DNA of 33,172 nucleotides from Candidatus Saccharimonadota bacterium (lineage in GTDB: Bacteria; Patescibacteriota; Saccharimonadia; Saccharimonadales; Saccharimonadaceae). The notes below the pieces were generated by a model that ran no database searches, was not told the DNA's origin, and saw only the letters and a program-made list of their open reading frames with translations. This document shows, piece by piece, positions 23,559 through 30,329 of this stretch. The stretch covers positions 1 to 33,172 of the forward strand of contig JAUMXR010000007.1 of assembly GCA_030528995.1 (NCBI GenBank), read 5' to 3'. A program made the position numbers and the translations under genes. Positions within the stretch are counted from its first letter, which is position 1. Every line of letters starts with the position of its first letter.

Positions 23559-23620
23559 TTAAACAACAAAGATTTCTTTTTTTGCAAACTCATCCCTAAA
23601 ACTACGCTTCTCAAGTTTAT

Positions 23621-24397
23621 CTAGGACAAACCACTATCGCGCAATGCTTTATCATATTGACTACTAAATGCATTTCGACAATAAGCTTCCACTGTGGCCC
23701 TATCATATTCCGCTCGCCTATCCGTATATCCACCCTTATCTAAGTCTTTGTTATATATAAAATCATTCGTCTCAAAATTTCTAAGCGTAAATCTCTGCAC
23801 TCCGTATTTTTCCGTCAATTTATTCAAATGATTCAACTGTCGAATTAGATTATTATGCGCTGCTCGCCTATTTCTTTGATAAATACTAGGATCAAAACGC
23901 CTTGTCTCGTAATCTGTTTCATAATAAATATGCTCGCCCACACATCTATACAAATCTTGAGCTGCCCCCAAATCCGTCTCTTTATCTGGGTCATCCGATT
24001 TTTCGATTGCTTCATTTAGCGCTCGCTGCCTCCGTTGGTAAAAATCTCCTGCCGTCGCCTCAATCGACATCTCTGGCTTCAAGACTCCAATATTTTCAAC
24101 CTTATCCCTGTCATATCTTGACCCAAATCTCGCATCCACCTCAGATGCCACCATTCTATCATAATTATACTTCGCATCCGATTCCCATTTCAGCAATTCT
24201 TCGTATTCTATTCTTCCTTTCTTTGCTCTCGATTCGAAACTCATCTCCGTATCAAAGTATTCTCTCGCCCAAAACCGCACATCGCTTTTCGCTTTTTCAA
24301 ATCTATCTGCTCGAATACTCATTTCGCCCCGACTGGCATCCGATGCATTCAGCCCACCTTTGATTTCCCCTCTGTTCTGTTGTTTTATTCTTTCCAT
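23621..24397 (-). CDS. Highly charged soluble protein of unknown function
   Basis: A 258-residue protein rich in Arg, Asp, Glu and Tyr. It has no signal peptide, TM helix or recognised motif, and is predicted by eye to be mostly helical. It has no SD; TGATATGAT ends 6 bases before the ATG, which supports this start and a leaderless mRNA. The gene stands alone, with the protease promoter about 60 bases after its stop. No function can be offered. Confidence 0.75.
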   Translation of the reverse strand: MERIKQQNRGEIKGGLNASDASRGEMSIRADRFEKAKSDVRFWAREYFDTEMSFESRAKKGRIEYEELLKWESDAKYNYDRMVASEVDARFGSRYDRDKVENIGVLKPEMSIEATAGDFYQRRQRALNEAIEKSDDPDKETDLGAAQDLYRCVGEHIYYETDYETRRFDPSIYQRNRRAAHNNLIRQLNHLNKLTEKYGVQRFTLRNFETNDFIYNKDLDKGGYTDRRAEYDRATVEAYCRNAFSSQYDKALRDSGLS

Positions 24398-24403
24398 ACT
24401 ACT

Positions 24404-24412
24404 ATCATATCA
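24404..24412 (-). promoter_or_regulatory. Leaderless -10 box of the 258-residue protein gene
   Basis: TGATATGAT, an extended -10 with one change from consensus, 6 bases before the ATG. Confidence 0.5.
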
Positions 24413-24424
24413 TGATTTTTTCTC

Positions 24425-24451
24425 AAAAAAATGGCCACCCATTGGTGGCCA
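24425..24451 (-). terminator. Intrinsic terminator of the 83-residue protein gene
   Basis: An 8-bp stem TGGCCACC/GGTGGCCA with a 4-base loop, followed on the minus strand by seven T. It begins 6 bases after the stop. Confidence 0.85.
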
Positions 24452-24457
24452 AAGATG

Positions 24458-24709
24458 CTATTTTTTCTGCAATACCGCCCTACGCGTAAGAGCGTATGCC
24501 AATTCCAGCATCTCTTGCTTGCACATTTCCTCATCGAGCCCTAGCTCAACATACATCTCTCGAATTTTCTTCCAATCGCCCTGCTCCAGACAGTCTTCGC
24601 CACCACATCTCAACCGAGAAAAAGTCGCGTCCCGTCCGATCCGACCGATAAATTCTTTCTTAAACTTCTCTGCCGGTATAGAATCGACAATTTTAGCAGC
24701 ATCAAACAA
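24458..24709 (-). CDS. Small acidic/basic helical protein, TTG start
   Basis: An 83-residue protein of unknown family, probably helical, with three cysteines (CGGEDC pair and one later). The start is TTG, chosen because AAAGGAGG lies 7 bases upstream and a consensus promoter stands about 50 bases before it; there is no ATG at that spacing. It has its own promoter and terminator, so it is a true single-gene unit, not a chance frame. Function unknown. Confidence 0.7.
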   Translation of the reverse strand: MFDAAKIVDSIPAEKFKKEFIGRIGRDATFSRLRCGGEDCLEQGDWKKIREMYVELGLDEEMCKQEMLELAYALTRRAVLQKK

Positions 24710-24716
24710 CTCTACC

Positions 24717-24724
24717 CCTCCTTT
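24717..24724 (-). promoter_or_regulatory. Shine-Dalgarno that decides a TTG start
   Basis: AAAGGAGG on the minus strand, 7 bases before TTG at 24709. Confidence 0.7.
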
Positions 24725-24760
24725 CTCTAAAGAACAAAAACTTAAGAGTTTTATGACTTA

Positions 24761-24789
24761 ATTATATCATAAATAGTCAAAATTGTCAA
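24761..24789 (-). promoter_or_regulatory. Consensus promoter of the 83-residue protein gene
   Basis: TTGACA (24784-24789), 17-base spacer ending in TGA, and TATAAT (24761-24766) on the minus strand. Confidence 0.87.
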
Positions 24790-24798
24790 TTGAGACAC

Positions 24799-24826
24799 CC
24801 AAAAATAGCCCATTCCTGGGCTATTT
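24799..24826 (-). terminator. Intrinsic terminator of the bL25 gene
   Basis: A 9-bp stem AAATAGCCC/GGGCTATTT with a 6-base loop and a T run on the minus strand, about 25 bases after the stop. Confidence 0.85.
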
Positions 24827-24849
24827 CTTTCATTTACTAACCAGTAAAA

Positions 24850-25524
24850 CTATTCTGCGCCTTCACCAGCTTCTTCAGGCTTGCTACCGTTGTCAGCAGG
24901 CACATCTGCGGCTTCCATTTCAGGTTCCTCTGCTTCAGCTTCACGCTTTTCGGCTTCTGCCGCTGGATCATAAAGCGATGCCACCACCTGTTCGGGGTCA
25001 AGCTCTTTGTCAGCCAAAACTACGCCCTCAGGCAACTTAATGTCGGCAATTGTCAACTTATCATCAACATCCTTCATTTTAGATGCATCAATTTCGAGTT
25101 CCTTTGGCAAATCGGCCGGCTTCGCTTTTACGTCCAATTCTTCGATCGATTGCGTCATCGCGAAATGATAAATCTTTGAAGCTTCAGACTCTTCAAAACC
25201 TACAATCACCACTGGAGTAGTCGCTTCCACCACTTCCTTTGCCGAAATCGCTTGGAATTCAATATTGATAATTTTACGCGACACTGGGTCAATATGGACA
25301 TCCTTCACAATCGCCAAATGCTTCTTCCCAGCCATATCAAGATCGATTGGTGAGTGATAGCCAGCCCCATTCAAGACCTTCTCAGTCGCCACGTACTCAG
25401 ATGCCAACAAAATAGGCTCTTTACCACCATAAACCACTGATGGAATTTTCCCTTCGGCCCGTAAACTTTTTAATTTTTTGCCTGTAATCTCACGCTTCTC
25501 AAGCGTTAATTTATATTCAGCCAT
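24850..25524 (-). CDS. rplY: Ribosomal protein bL25 (CTC/TL5 form)
   Basis: A 224-residue 5S rRNA-binding ribosomal protein. The N-terminal bL25 domain (about 4-92) has the typical opening in which KREITGKK is followed by LRAEGKIPSVVYG. The second, TL5/CTC-type beta domain covers about 98-180. The last 30 residues are an acidic Glu/Ala tail. Length fits the long two-domain form. The ATG is preceded by AAGGAA and by a TTGATT-N17-TATAAT promoter that overlaps the end of grpE, so it is transcribed alone or in addition to read-through from the heat-shock operon. Confidence 0.95.
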   Translation of the reverse strand: MAEYKLTLEKREITGKKLKSLRAEGKIPSVVYGGKEPILLASEYVATEKVLNGAGYHSPIDLDMAGKKHLAIVKDVHIDPVSRKIINIEFQAISAKEVVEATTPVVIVGFEESEASKIYHFAMTQSIEELDVKAKPADLPKELEIDASKMKDVDDKLTIADIKLPEGVVLADKELDPEQVVASLYDPAAEAEKREAEAEEPEMEAADVPADNGSKPEEAGEGAE

Positions 25525-25548
25525 AATAATTCCTTTTAACTTCTCTTT

Positions 25549-25577
25549 ATTATATCACTTATCTGTTAATTAATCAA
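25549..25577 (-). promoter_or_regulatory. Promoter of rplY
   Basis: TTGATT (25572-25577), 17-base spacer ending in TGA, TATAAT (25549-25554) on the minus strand. The -35 overlaps the grpE stop codon. Confidence 0.75.
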
Positions 25578-26032
25578 ATCTTCTTAACTTTCACCATTGC
25601 CGGACGTAGCACCTCCCCTTCGTAATAGTATCCTGGCCTCAGCACTTCGCCAATCACCTCCTTCTCGCCATCACCTTCTGCCATCACTGCCTCGTGCAAA
25701 TCAGGATTGAATTCCACACCCTCACCCGCTTCAATCTTCGCAAGCGTCAGCTCCTTTAGCGTCTTATTCAGCGACCCCTCAAGTGGTTTCAACTCGGCAT
25801 ACGATGCAATTGCCCTATCTAAATCATCAAGCAAAGGCAACATCTTATAAACTGTAGCTAAACGTACCGCTTTTCGCTCATTCTCTTTTTGGAGCTCAAC
25901 CTGCTTCCGATAATTTTCAAAATCCGCCCGCGTCCTCTGTACATCACCAGTCAATTCCGCAATCTTTGCTTCTAGCTCCGCGTATCGTTCTTCCCCCTCC
26001 ACATCCCCCTTGTCTTTTACTTCCTTTTTCAT
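25574..26032 (-). CDS. grpE: Nucleotide exchange factor GrpE
   Basis: A 152-residue GrpE that releases ADP from DnaK. A short N-terminal charged coiled coil (about 1-55, containing [12 protein letters not shown]) is followed by the helical region [10 protein letters not shown] and the C-terminal beta domain with FNPDLHEAV and a final [13 protein letters not shown]. It is shorter than E. coli GrpE (197) through loss of the N-terminal extension. The ATG overlaps the hrcA stop (ATGA), so the two are coupled. dnaK and dnaJ are not adjacent. Confidence 0.95.
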   Translation of the reverse strand: MKKEVKDKGDVEGEERYAELEAKIAELTGDVQRTRADFENYRKQVELQKENERKAVRLATVYKMLPLLDDLDRAIASYAELKPLEGSLNKTLKELTLAKIEAGEGVEFNPDLHEAVMAEGDGEKEVIGEVLRPGYYYEGEVLRPAMVKVKKI

Positions 26033-26757
26033 AATATTTCCTCCAACATATTACCAGTATATCTAACTAGCGACATCACTCGCGAATAATTCTGTCGCGT
26101 CGGCCCTAGCACACCAATATAGCTCTTATCCGAAAATGGCGATCGGAATTTCGAAATAATCAAAGATACCTCCGAATTCCTCCCAATCGGATTTTCCTGA
26201 CCAATAAAAATATTCAATGGCTCACCAGGCGCTGCTTCCCTTAGCCACGGCTCCAAATTATCCAATAATTTTGCCACCGATTGCACTCTTCTCGTATCCA
26301 TAAACTCCGGCTGCGTAAATAACCGTGATATTCCCGATAGATACAACTGCCCACCAATTGTCGCCAAGCCCAGATTGCCAGTTAGTTCCACCAAAGAGTC
26401 TACTGCTCGCCGAATTGCCGCATCCGCCTGTGACTGCGAAGTTACCCTCACCTCTATTGCATGCGTACCACGCTCTAGCGACCGCTGCTCTACCTCGGAA
26501 CTTCTATAAGATTGCGCACCCCCTTCCAAATTATTCACATAAAAACGATACCCCGCATCTGTCGGCACGCGACCCGCTGAAGTATGTGGCTGCGCGATTA
26601 GACCAAGAGATTCCAGCCTCGCCATCTCCGCCCGAATCGTCGCAGGCGATACGCCAAAAAGCTTCGCCATCGTCACACTCCCCACCGGCGAAGCCGTTTC
26701 CGCATATTCCTCGATAATTTGACATAGAATCTGTCTTTGTCGCTCTGTTATTTCCAT
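26029..26757 (-). CDS. hrcA: Heat-shock repressor HrcA (short form)
   Basis: A 242-residue repressor of the CIRCE regulon. The N-terminal winged helix-turn-helix spans about 1-75 ([38 protein letters not shown]). The C-terminal ligand/dimer domain has IFIGQEN and [15 protein letters not shown]. Usual HrcA is about 340 residues, so the central insert is missing, which may be lineage-typical. It represses its own operon through the CIRCE element just upstream. The -10 box TATAAT ends 6 bases before the ATG, so the transcript should be leaderless. Confidence 0.95.
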   Translation of the reverse strand: MEITERQRQILCQIIEEYAETASPVGSVTMAKLFGVSPATIRAEMARLESLGLIAQPHTSAGRVPTDAGYRFYVNNLEGGAQSYRSSEVEQRSLERGTHAIEVRVTSQSQADAAIRRAVDSLVELTGNLGLATIGGQLYLSGISRLFTQPEFMDTRRVQSVAKLLDNLEPWLREAAPGEPLNIFIGQENPIGRNSEVSLIISKFRSPFSDKSYIGVLGPTRQNYSRVMSLVRYTGNMLEEIL

Positions 26758-26763
26758 ACCTTA

Positions 26764-26769
26764 ATTATA
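26764..26769 (-). promoter_or_regulatory. Leaderless -10 box of hrcA-grpE
   Basis: TATAAT on the minus strand, 6 bases before the hrcA ATG. Its -35 region falls inside the CIRCE element. Confidence 0.65.
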
Positions 26770-26774
26770 TAAAA

Positions 26775-26801
26775 CTAGCACTAAAATGTAAAGAGTGCCA
26801 A
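26775..26801. promoter_or_regulatory. CIRCE operator
   Basis: CTAGCACTA, nine bases, GAGTGCCAA. Against the consensus TTAGCACTC-N9-GAGTGCTAA this is 7 of 9 and 8 of 9 matches with the exact spacing. It covers the -35 region of the hrcA-grpE promoter, as expected for HrcA repression. Confidence 0.85.
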
Positions 26802-26827
26802 CTTACCCCACTCCCCCCAATAGTCCA

Positions 26828-26856
26828 TTTACTTTTTAACAAACTTGTGGTACAAT
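26828..26856 (+). promoter_or_regulatory. Promoter of the 76-residue protein gene
   Basis: TTTACT (26828-26833), 17-base spacer ending in TGG, and TACAAT (26851-26856). Leader of about 50 bases with a GGCC/GGCC hairpin before the SD. Confidence 0.7.
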
Positions 26857-26898
26857 GAAAAAACGCAATTGTTGTGGCCAATATGGCCGGTACCTTAC

Positions 26899-26905
26899 AA
26901 GGAGG
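26899..26905 (+). promoter_or_regulatory. Shine-Dalgarno that decides the start at 26912
   Basis: AAGGAGG, 6 bases before ATG 26912. The frame is open further upstream from 26855, but that ATG overlaps the -10 box and cannot be transcribed from this promoter. Confidence 0.8.
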
Positions 26906-26911
26906 ATGGTT

Positions 26912-27142
26912 ATGAGTAACAGAAAGCAAATTGGTGGAACTCAATTTTCATGGGAACGCAAGAACGGCAAAATCAATGTTTACATTGAAAAAACCGCTCA
27001 AGGTCAAAACACTATCGCAGGCACCTACGATGTCAAGACCAAAAGCTGGCAAAATAGCCGCAGAAAAATCGTTGTCCCTAATGATATTAAACACAAAATT
27101 GAGATTATGTGCGAAAAGGAGTCCAAACGCACCACCGCATGA
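26912..27142 (+). CDS. Small basic protein of unknown function
   Basis: A 76-residue basic protein. It looks like a small beta-rich fold (alternating strands around FSWERKNGKINVYI and TIAGTYDVKTKSWQ) followed by a short amphipathic C-terminal helix. There is no TM segment or signal. Promoter, SD and terminator frame it as an independent, probably well-expressed gene. Nucleic-acid binding is possible from the charge but not shown. Confidence 0.72.
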   Translation: MSNRKQIGGTQFSWERKNGKINVYIEKTAQGQNTIAGTYDVKTKSWQNSRRKIVVPNDIKHKIEIMCEKESKRTTA

Positions 27143-27181
27143 TTCACGCTTTCAAGCGTACGACATTTACCTCCCAGCGCT

Positions 27182-27216
27182 ATCCCGGCAGTTCAATCTG
27201 CCGGGATATTCTTTTC
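27182..27216 (+). terminator. Intrinsic terminator after the 76-residue protein gene
   Basis: A 10-bp stem ATCCCGGCAG/CTGCCGGGAT with loop TTCAAT and a T-rich tail. Confidence 0.82.
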
Positions 27217-27226
27217 CAGATTTTTA

Positions 27227-27235
27227 TGCTAAGAT
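27227..27235 (+). promoter_or_regulatory. Leaderless -10 box of the adenylate-kinase-like gene
   Basis: TGCTAAGAT, an extended -10, 6 bases before the ATG. Confidence 0.5.
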
Positions 27236-27241
27236 ATAGAT

Positions 27242-27880
27242 ATGGAAAACGTTACATTCGAAGAAAAAATCAACACAATCAAATCTTGGCTTGGCACTGG
27301 TTCTATCAATATTTTCGGACTCCCTATGTCCGGCAAAGACACTCAAGGCGTCAAGCTCGCCGAAGCACTTAACGCTAAATTTCTTTCCTCCGGTATCATC
27401 ATTCGCGCCATGGAAAAACAGCAAAACAAATCTTATTCCAATCAAGGTGCCCTTATCCCCACTAATGTTTTCTATGAATGGGTTCTGCCTTTCTTTGAAC
27501 GTCGCGACCTCTTTAAATTCCCCCTTATTCTATCTTCTATCGGACGTTGGTCCGGCGAAGAAAACCAAGTCATGTCTGTCGCCTCTGGTTCCGGCCACCC
27601 TATAAAAGCAGTCATACTTCTAAATCTTAGCGAAACCGACGTCGAAAAACGTTTTCAAGAAGCTAAAACCCTAGACGATCGTGGTGACCGCGCCGACGAC
27701 AAAGACATCAAAATCTTTCGCACTAGACTCCAAGAGTTCCACGACAAGACTCTCCCCGTCCTTCAACATTATAAAACTCTTGGTTTGCTCATAGAAGTCA
27801 ACGGCGACCAAACTCGTGAAAACGTCTTTAACGAAATCATCGACAAGCTCTATCGTAAAGCCGCTACTTCCACGACTTAA
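27242..27880 (+). CDS. Adenylate-kinase-like nucleoside monophosphate kinase
   Basis: A 212-residue P-loop protein. Walker A is GLPMSGKDTQG (26-36), a variant of the GxPGxGKGT of adenylate kinases. The NMP-binding helix region with SSGIIIRAMEKQ follows, and a short LID-like DDRGDRADD is at about 143-151 with arginines placed as in the family. It would transfer phosphate from ATP to a nucleoside monophosphate. The core aligns with adenylate kinase, but the P-loop and NMP-binding residues are divergent, so the substrate is uncertain. It stands alone with a leaderless promoter and ends against the convergent surface protein gene. Confidence 0.75.
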   Translation: MENVTFEEKINTIKSWLGTGSINIFGLPMSGKDTQGVKLAEALNAKFLSSGIIIRAMEKQQNKSYSNQGALIPTNVFYEWVLPFFERRDLFKFPLILSSIGRWSGEENQVMSVASGSGHPIKAVILLNLSETDVEKRFQEAKTLDDRGDRADDKDIKIFRTRLQEFHDKTLPVLQHYKTLGLLIEVNGDQTRENVFNEIIDKLYRKAATSTT

Positions 27881-27904
27881 GTTCTTGTTTCAACTCAGGC
27901 AACA

Positions 27905-29365
27905 CTATTTTATCCTCAACACTTTTTTCATACCTCTACCAATTTCTCGTCTAAACTCGTATCCCAAATATACCAAACCCACACCTATCACACCCAACAC
28001 TACATACAGCGCTACAAACGAAGATTTCTCTTCGAAATTCTCCGGTTTCAAATCATACTCCGCACCCTTATTCTCCACCACTTTTCGGCATCGTCCCGTC
28101 TCCGGATTAAGATAATAGCCTTCCTTGCAAGTTTTTTCCGTCACTTCGTCATACTTTTTGCATCTTCCAGTCAAAATGTTCAAATACTGTCCCTCCGGAC
28201 AAATTTTCTCCGTCACCGTCGTCACTTTCACGCAGTTTCCCGTCGCCTCATTAATTACCTTCCCAGACTCACAAGTCTTAAATTCTTGATAATTATTCGG
28301 TGCCCCAGGCGTCGGCGCGTATGTCACCTTCCAAATCTCCTCCCCCACTCCATCGTAGCCAATCAAAGCATAAGTAGTCCCCTTCCTTTGTCCATTCGGA
28401 TATAATAATTCGTCTAGCACCTTGCCATCCGCATCCAAAAGCTCAAGCATATTCCCATTGGTCGGGTTTTTCGTCAAATTAAATTCAGTTGGATAATATG
28501 CAAAGTAACCGTCAGCTACAACAATTCCATTCAACTCATATTTTTTATTCTTATATCTTATCGCGCACCCATTCATCAAAACTTGTTCCGATGCTCCATT
28601 GTGTATTTCAATAAATTGTTCAACCCGCGACGATTCGTAATAGCTTAACAATTCTGAAAACTCTAGTCCCTGACAATGACCCACCACCGGCTCATCACCA
28701 CCATACCCCTCATCCTCTTTCACTACCAAATATCCTCTACCATCTTGCTTCACCTCATACCCACCCAAATGTTCAAACTCCAAAGTCTCTTCATTTCTCA
28801 CCAAAGTCGTTGGTGACGCTGATTTAAAATCTTTATAGCAACCGTCTTTGCCAGTCCAGCATACACTATCCAATACCTCCTCCCCCCTTCTTAAATCCAG
28901 CCCTCCTTTAAACGCTAGTGTTTTACTATAAACAACATCAGCCAGTTCGCTCATAGGCGAACTGGCTAACTGAAGGAGGATAGACTCGCCAGTTATCCAA
29001 CTGTTCTCAGGAAACTCAACCAAAACTGAGTAATTCCCGCTTGAATTAGTATAGCCGACAGTGGCCCCAGCGAGCGAAATCATTCCATCGGAGCTATGCT
29101 TGCCTATTTCAATCATTTCTCCGACATTCCCCACCCCATCAACAGTATATCCAGGATTAATCGCCTTAATAAAAAGTTCCGGCAGTTCACCTCCATTTTC
29201 GAAACCCTCCTCGGCAGAAACTGGGCACCCAGCCAATATCACGCCCAGCATTAGCACCACCGCACAAATCACCTCCCATAAGGCACCGCTTCCCATCTTC
29301 AAACCTCTCACAGATTTTTTCATACCGCCGAGCGTAACATAGGTTTTTCGCAAATTCAACCCCAT
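27905..29365 (-). CDS. Secreted lamin-tail-type surface protein with Cys repeats and C-terminal anchor
   Basis: A 486-residue exported protein. Its signal peptide ends near VSA-EEG. Two beta-sandwich domains resemble the lamin-tail domain (about 55-200 and 225-355; the second with FIEIHNG, VVADGYFAYYP and TPGAPNNYQ). Three tandem cysteine motifs follow (CESGKVINEATGNC, CPEGQYLNILTGRC, CKEGYYLNPETGRC), and then one TM helix at about 452-472 and a basic tail. The start is uncertain: ATG at 29365 leaves only 18 bp to the divergent gene, while ATG at 29323 gives a more typical signal peptide (MKKSVRG). Likely a cell-surface or envelope protein; ligand unknown. Confidence 0.82.
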   Translation of the reverse strand: MGLNLRKTYVTLGGMKKSVRGLKMGSGALWEVICAVVLMLGVILAGCPVSAEEGFENGGELPELFIKAINPGYTVDGVGNVGEMIEIGKHSSDGMISLAGATVGYTNSSGNYSVLVEFPENSWITGESILLQLASSPMSELADVVYSKTLAFKGGLDLRRGEEVLDSVCWTGKDGCYKDFKSASPTTLVRNEETLEFEHLGGYEVKQDGRGYLVVKEDEGYGGDEPVVGHCQGLEFSELLSYYESSRVEQFIEIHNGASEQVLMNGCAIRYKNKKYELNGIVVADGYFAYYPTEFNLTKNPTNGNMLELLDADGKVLDELLYPNGQRKGTTYALIGYDGVGEEIWKVTYAPTPGAPNNYQEFKTCESGKVINEATGNCVKVTTVTEKICPEGQYLNILTGRCKKYDEVTEKTCKEGYYLNPETGRCRKVVENKGAEYDLKPENFEEKSSFVALYVVLGVIGVGLVYLGYEFRREIGRGMKKVLRIK

Positions 29366-29368
29366 TTG

Positions 29369-29377
29369 TGCTATAAT
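29369..29377 (+). promoter_or_regulatory. Leaderless -10 box of the 233-residue membrane protein gene
   Basis: TGCTATAAT, 6 bases before the ATG. It lies in an 18-base divergent gap, or overlaps the start of the lamin-tail gene if that uses the upstream ATG. Confidence 0.6.
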
Positions 29378-29383
29378 TAAAGC

Positions 29384-30085
29384 ATGAGTGTTTTCATCTC
29401 TTTGGGAATTATTGTGTTGTCTATTCTTATCATGACTTTTTTAACTCTCACTTCTGGAGTTTTCGCCCTATTCAATCATTATGCCTATGGTAAGTATTCC
29501 CGCAAAAAAGCCGAAACTCTTACTTTTTATTATATTCTAGGCTCCGAAACTATGTCCTCTTGCGTTTTTCTATCAGTCTATTTGTTAGTCGCTATCGCCG
29601 TCGCCGACTTGTCACACCTTGGCACCAACATCATGACTTGGATTCTACTCGGTATCATCATCGCCTTAGCCTTCATCAGCCTATTTTTCTACTATCGCCA
29701 CGGTCCAGGCACAAGATTGTTCATTCCCCGCACGGTCGCAAATTCTCTGCTCCATCACGCCAAAACCGCCAAAACCCGCTCCGACGCCTTTACTTTAGGT
29801 GCTCTTTCTAGCACTCCAGAATTAATCTTTACTCTCCCACTCTATATTATTACTTCCGCCGAGATACTCCAACTCAGCACCACCCATCCTGGCAGTTCTC
29901 TGCTTACTGTCTTTTATATAGTTGTTCCCACCATCCCTCTTTTTATCGAACGCTGGCGCTTTCATCTCGGACACAATCTCGCCGACGCCGCACGTTCGCG
30001 CATTCACAATAAAAATTTCACTCGCTTTTTCCTTTGTCTCAACTATTTTCTTATAGCATTTTTAATAATTAGTTTTAGGTTTTAA
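29384..30085 (+). CDS. Polytopic membrane protein of unknown function
   Basis: A 233-residue integral membrane protein with about six hydrophobic helices (near 5-30, 50-75, 83-103, 138-160, 170-188, 215-232). The longest loop carries RHGPGTRLFIPR and a cluster of His/Arg/Lys. The repeated half layout recalls small transporter families, but no family was recognised. It is followed after 2 bp by the 79-residue gene and then the flavoprotein, so the three may form an operon, although the flavoprotein has its own -10. Confidence 0.8.
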   Translation: MSVFISLGIIVLSILIMTFLTLTSGVFALFNHYAYGKYSRKKAETLTFYYILGSETMSSCVFLSVYLLVAIAVADLSHLGTNIMTWILLGIIIALAFISLFFYYRHGPGTRLFIPRTVANSLLHHAKTAKTRSDAFTLGALSSTPELIFTLPLYIITSAEILQLSTTHPGSSLLTVFYIVVPTIPLFIERWRFHLGHNLADAARSRIHNKNFTRFFLCLNYFLIAFLIISFRF

Positions 30086-30087
30086 TT

Positions 30088-30327
30088 ATGCATAGTTATA
30101 ATGAAGCAGAAATCCGAAGAATTCTCAAAATCGATGCCAAAGCCATCGGTATTCCGAGCGGGGCTGCCGAAGTCTTTATTGAACGGACTTTGAAAGCAGT
30201 TAAGCAAACTTTAAAAAATAAAAAAATCATTACCGATAATGATTTAGAAAGGGCAATCGCGAAAGAACTCAAAAAATATAATGCAGATTTTGCTTATGTT
30301 TATGAAAATCGTGATAAAATAATATAA
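30088..30327 (+). CDS. 79-residue helical protein, possible histone-fold or ATP-cone relative
   Basis: A small charged protein predicted as helices split by short loops. The middle and end (a helix, the strand-like KKIITDNDLERAI, then a helix ending KKY) resemble the second half of a histone fold. The terminal stretch NADFAYVYENRD also recalls the end of an ATP-cone. Neither match is firm. It is packed between its neighbours (2 bp each side) with no SD seen, suggesting coupled translation. Function unknown. Confidence 0.68.
   Translation: MHSYNEAEIRRILKIDAKAIGIPSGAAEVFIERTLKAVKQTLKNKKIITDNDLERAIAKELKKYNADFAYVYENRDKII
30312..30320 (+). promoter_or_regulatory. Near-leaderless -10 box of the flavoprotein gene
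   Basis: TGATAAAAT, 9 bases before the ATG at 30330, inside the end of the 79-residue gene. Confidence 0.45.
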
Positions 30328-30329
30328 TA

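Noticed and set aside
26855-26911. Upstream ATG for the 76-residue protein, adding 19 residues
   Set aside because: It overlaps the -10 box, so it would lie before the transcript start; ATG 26912 has a perfect SD.
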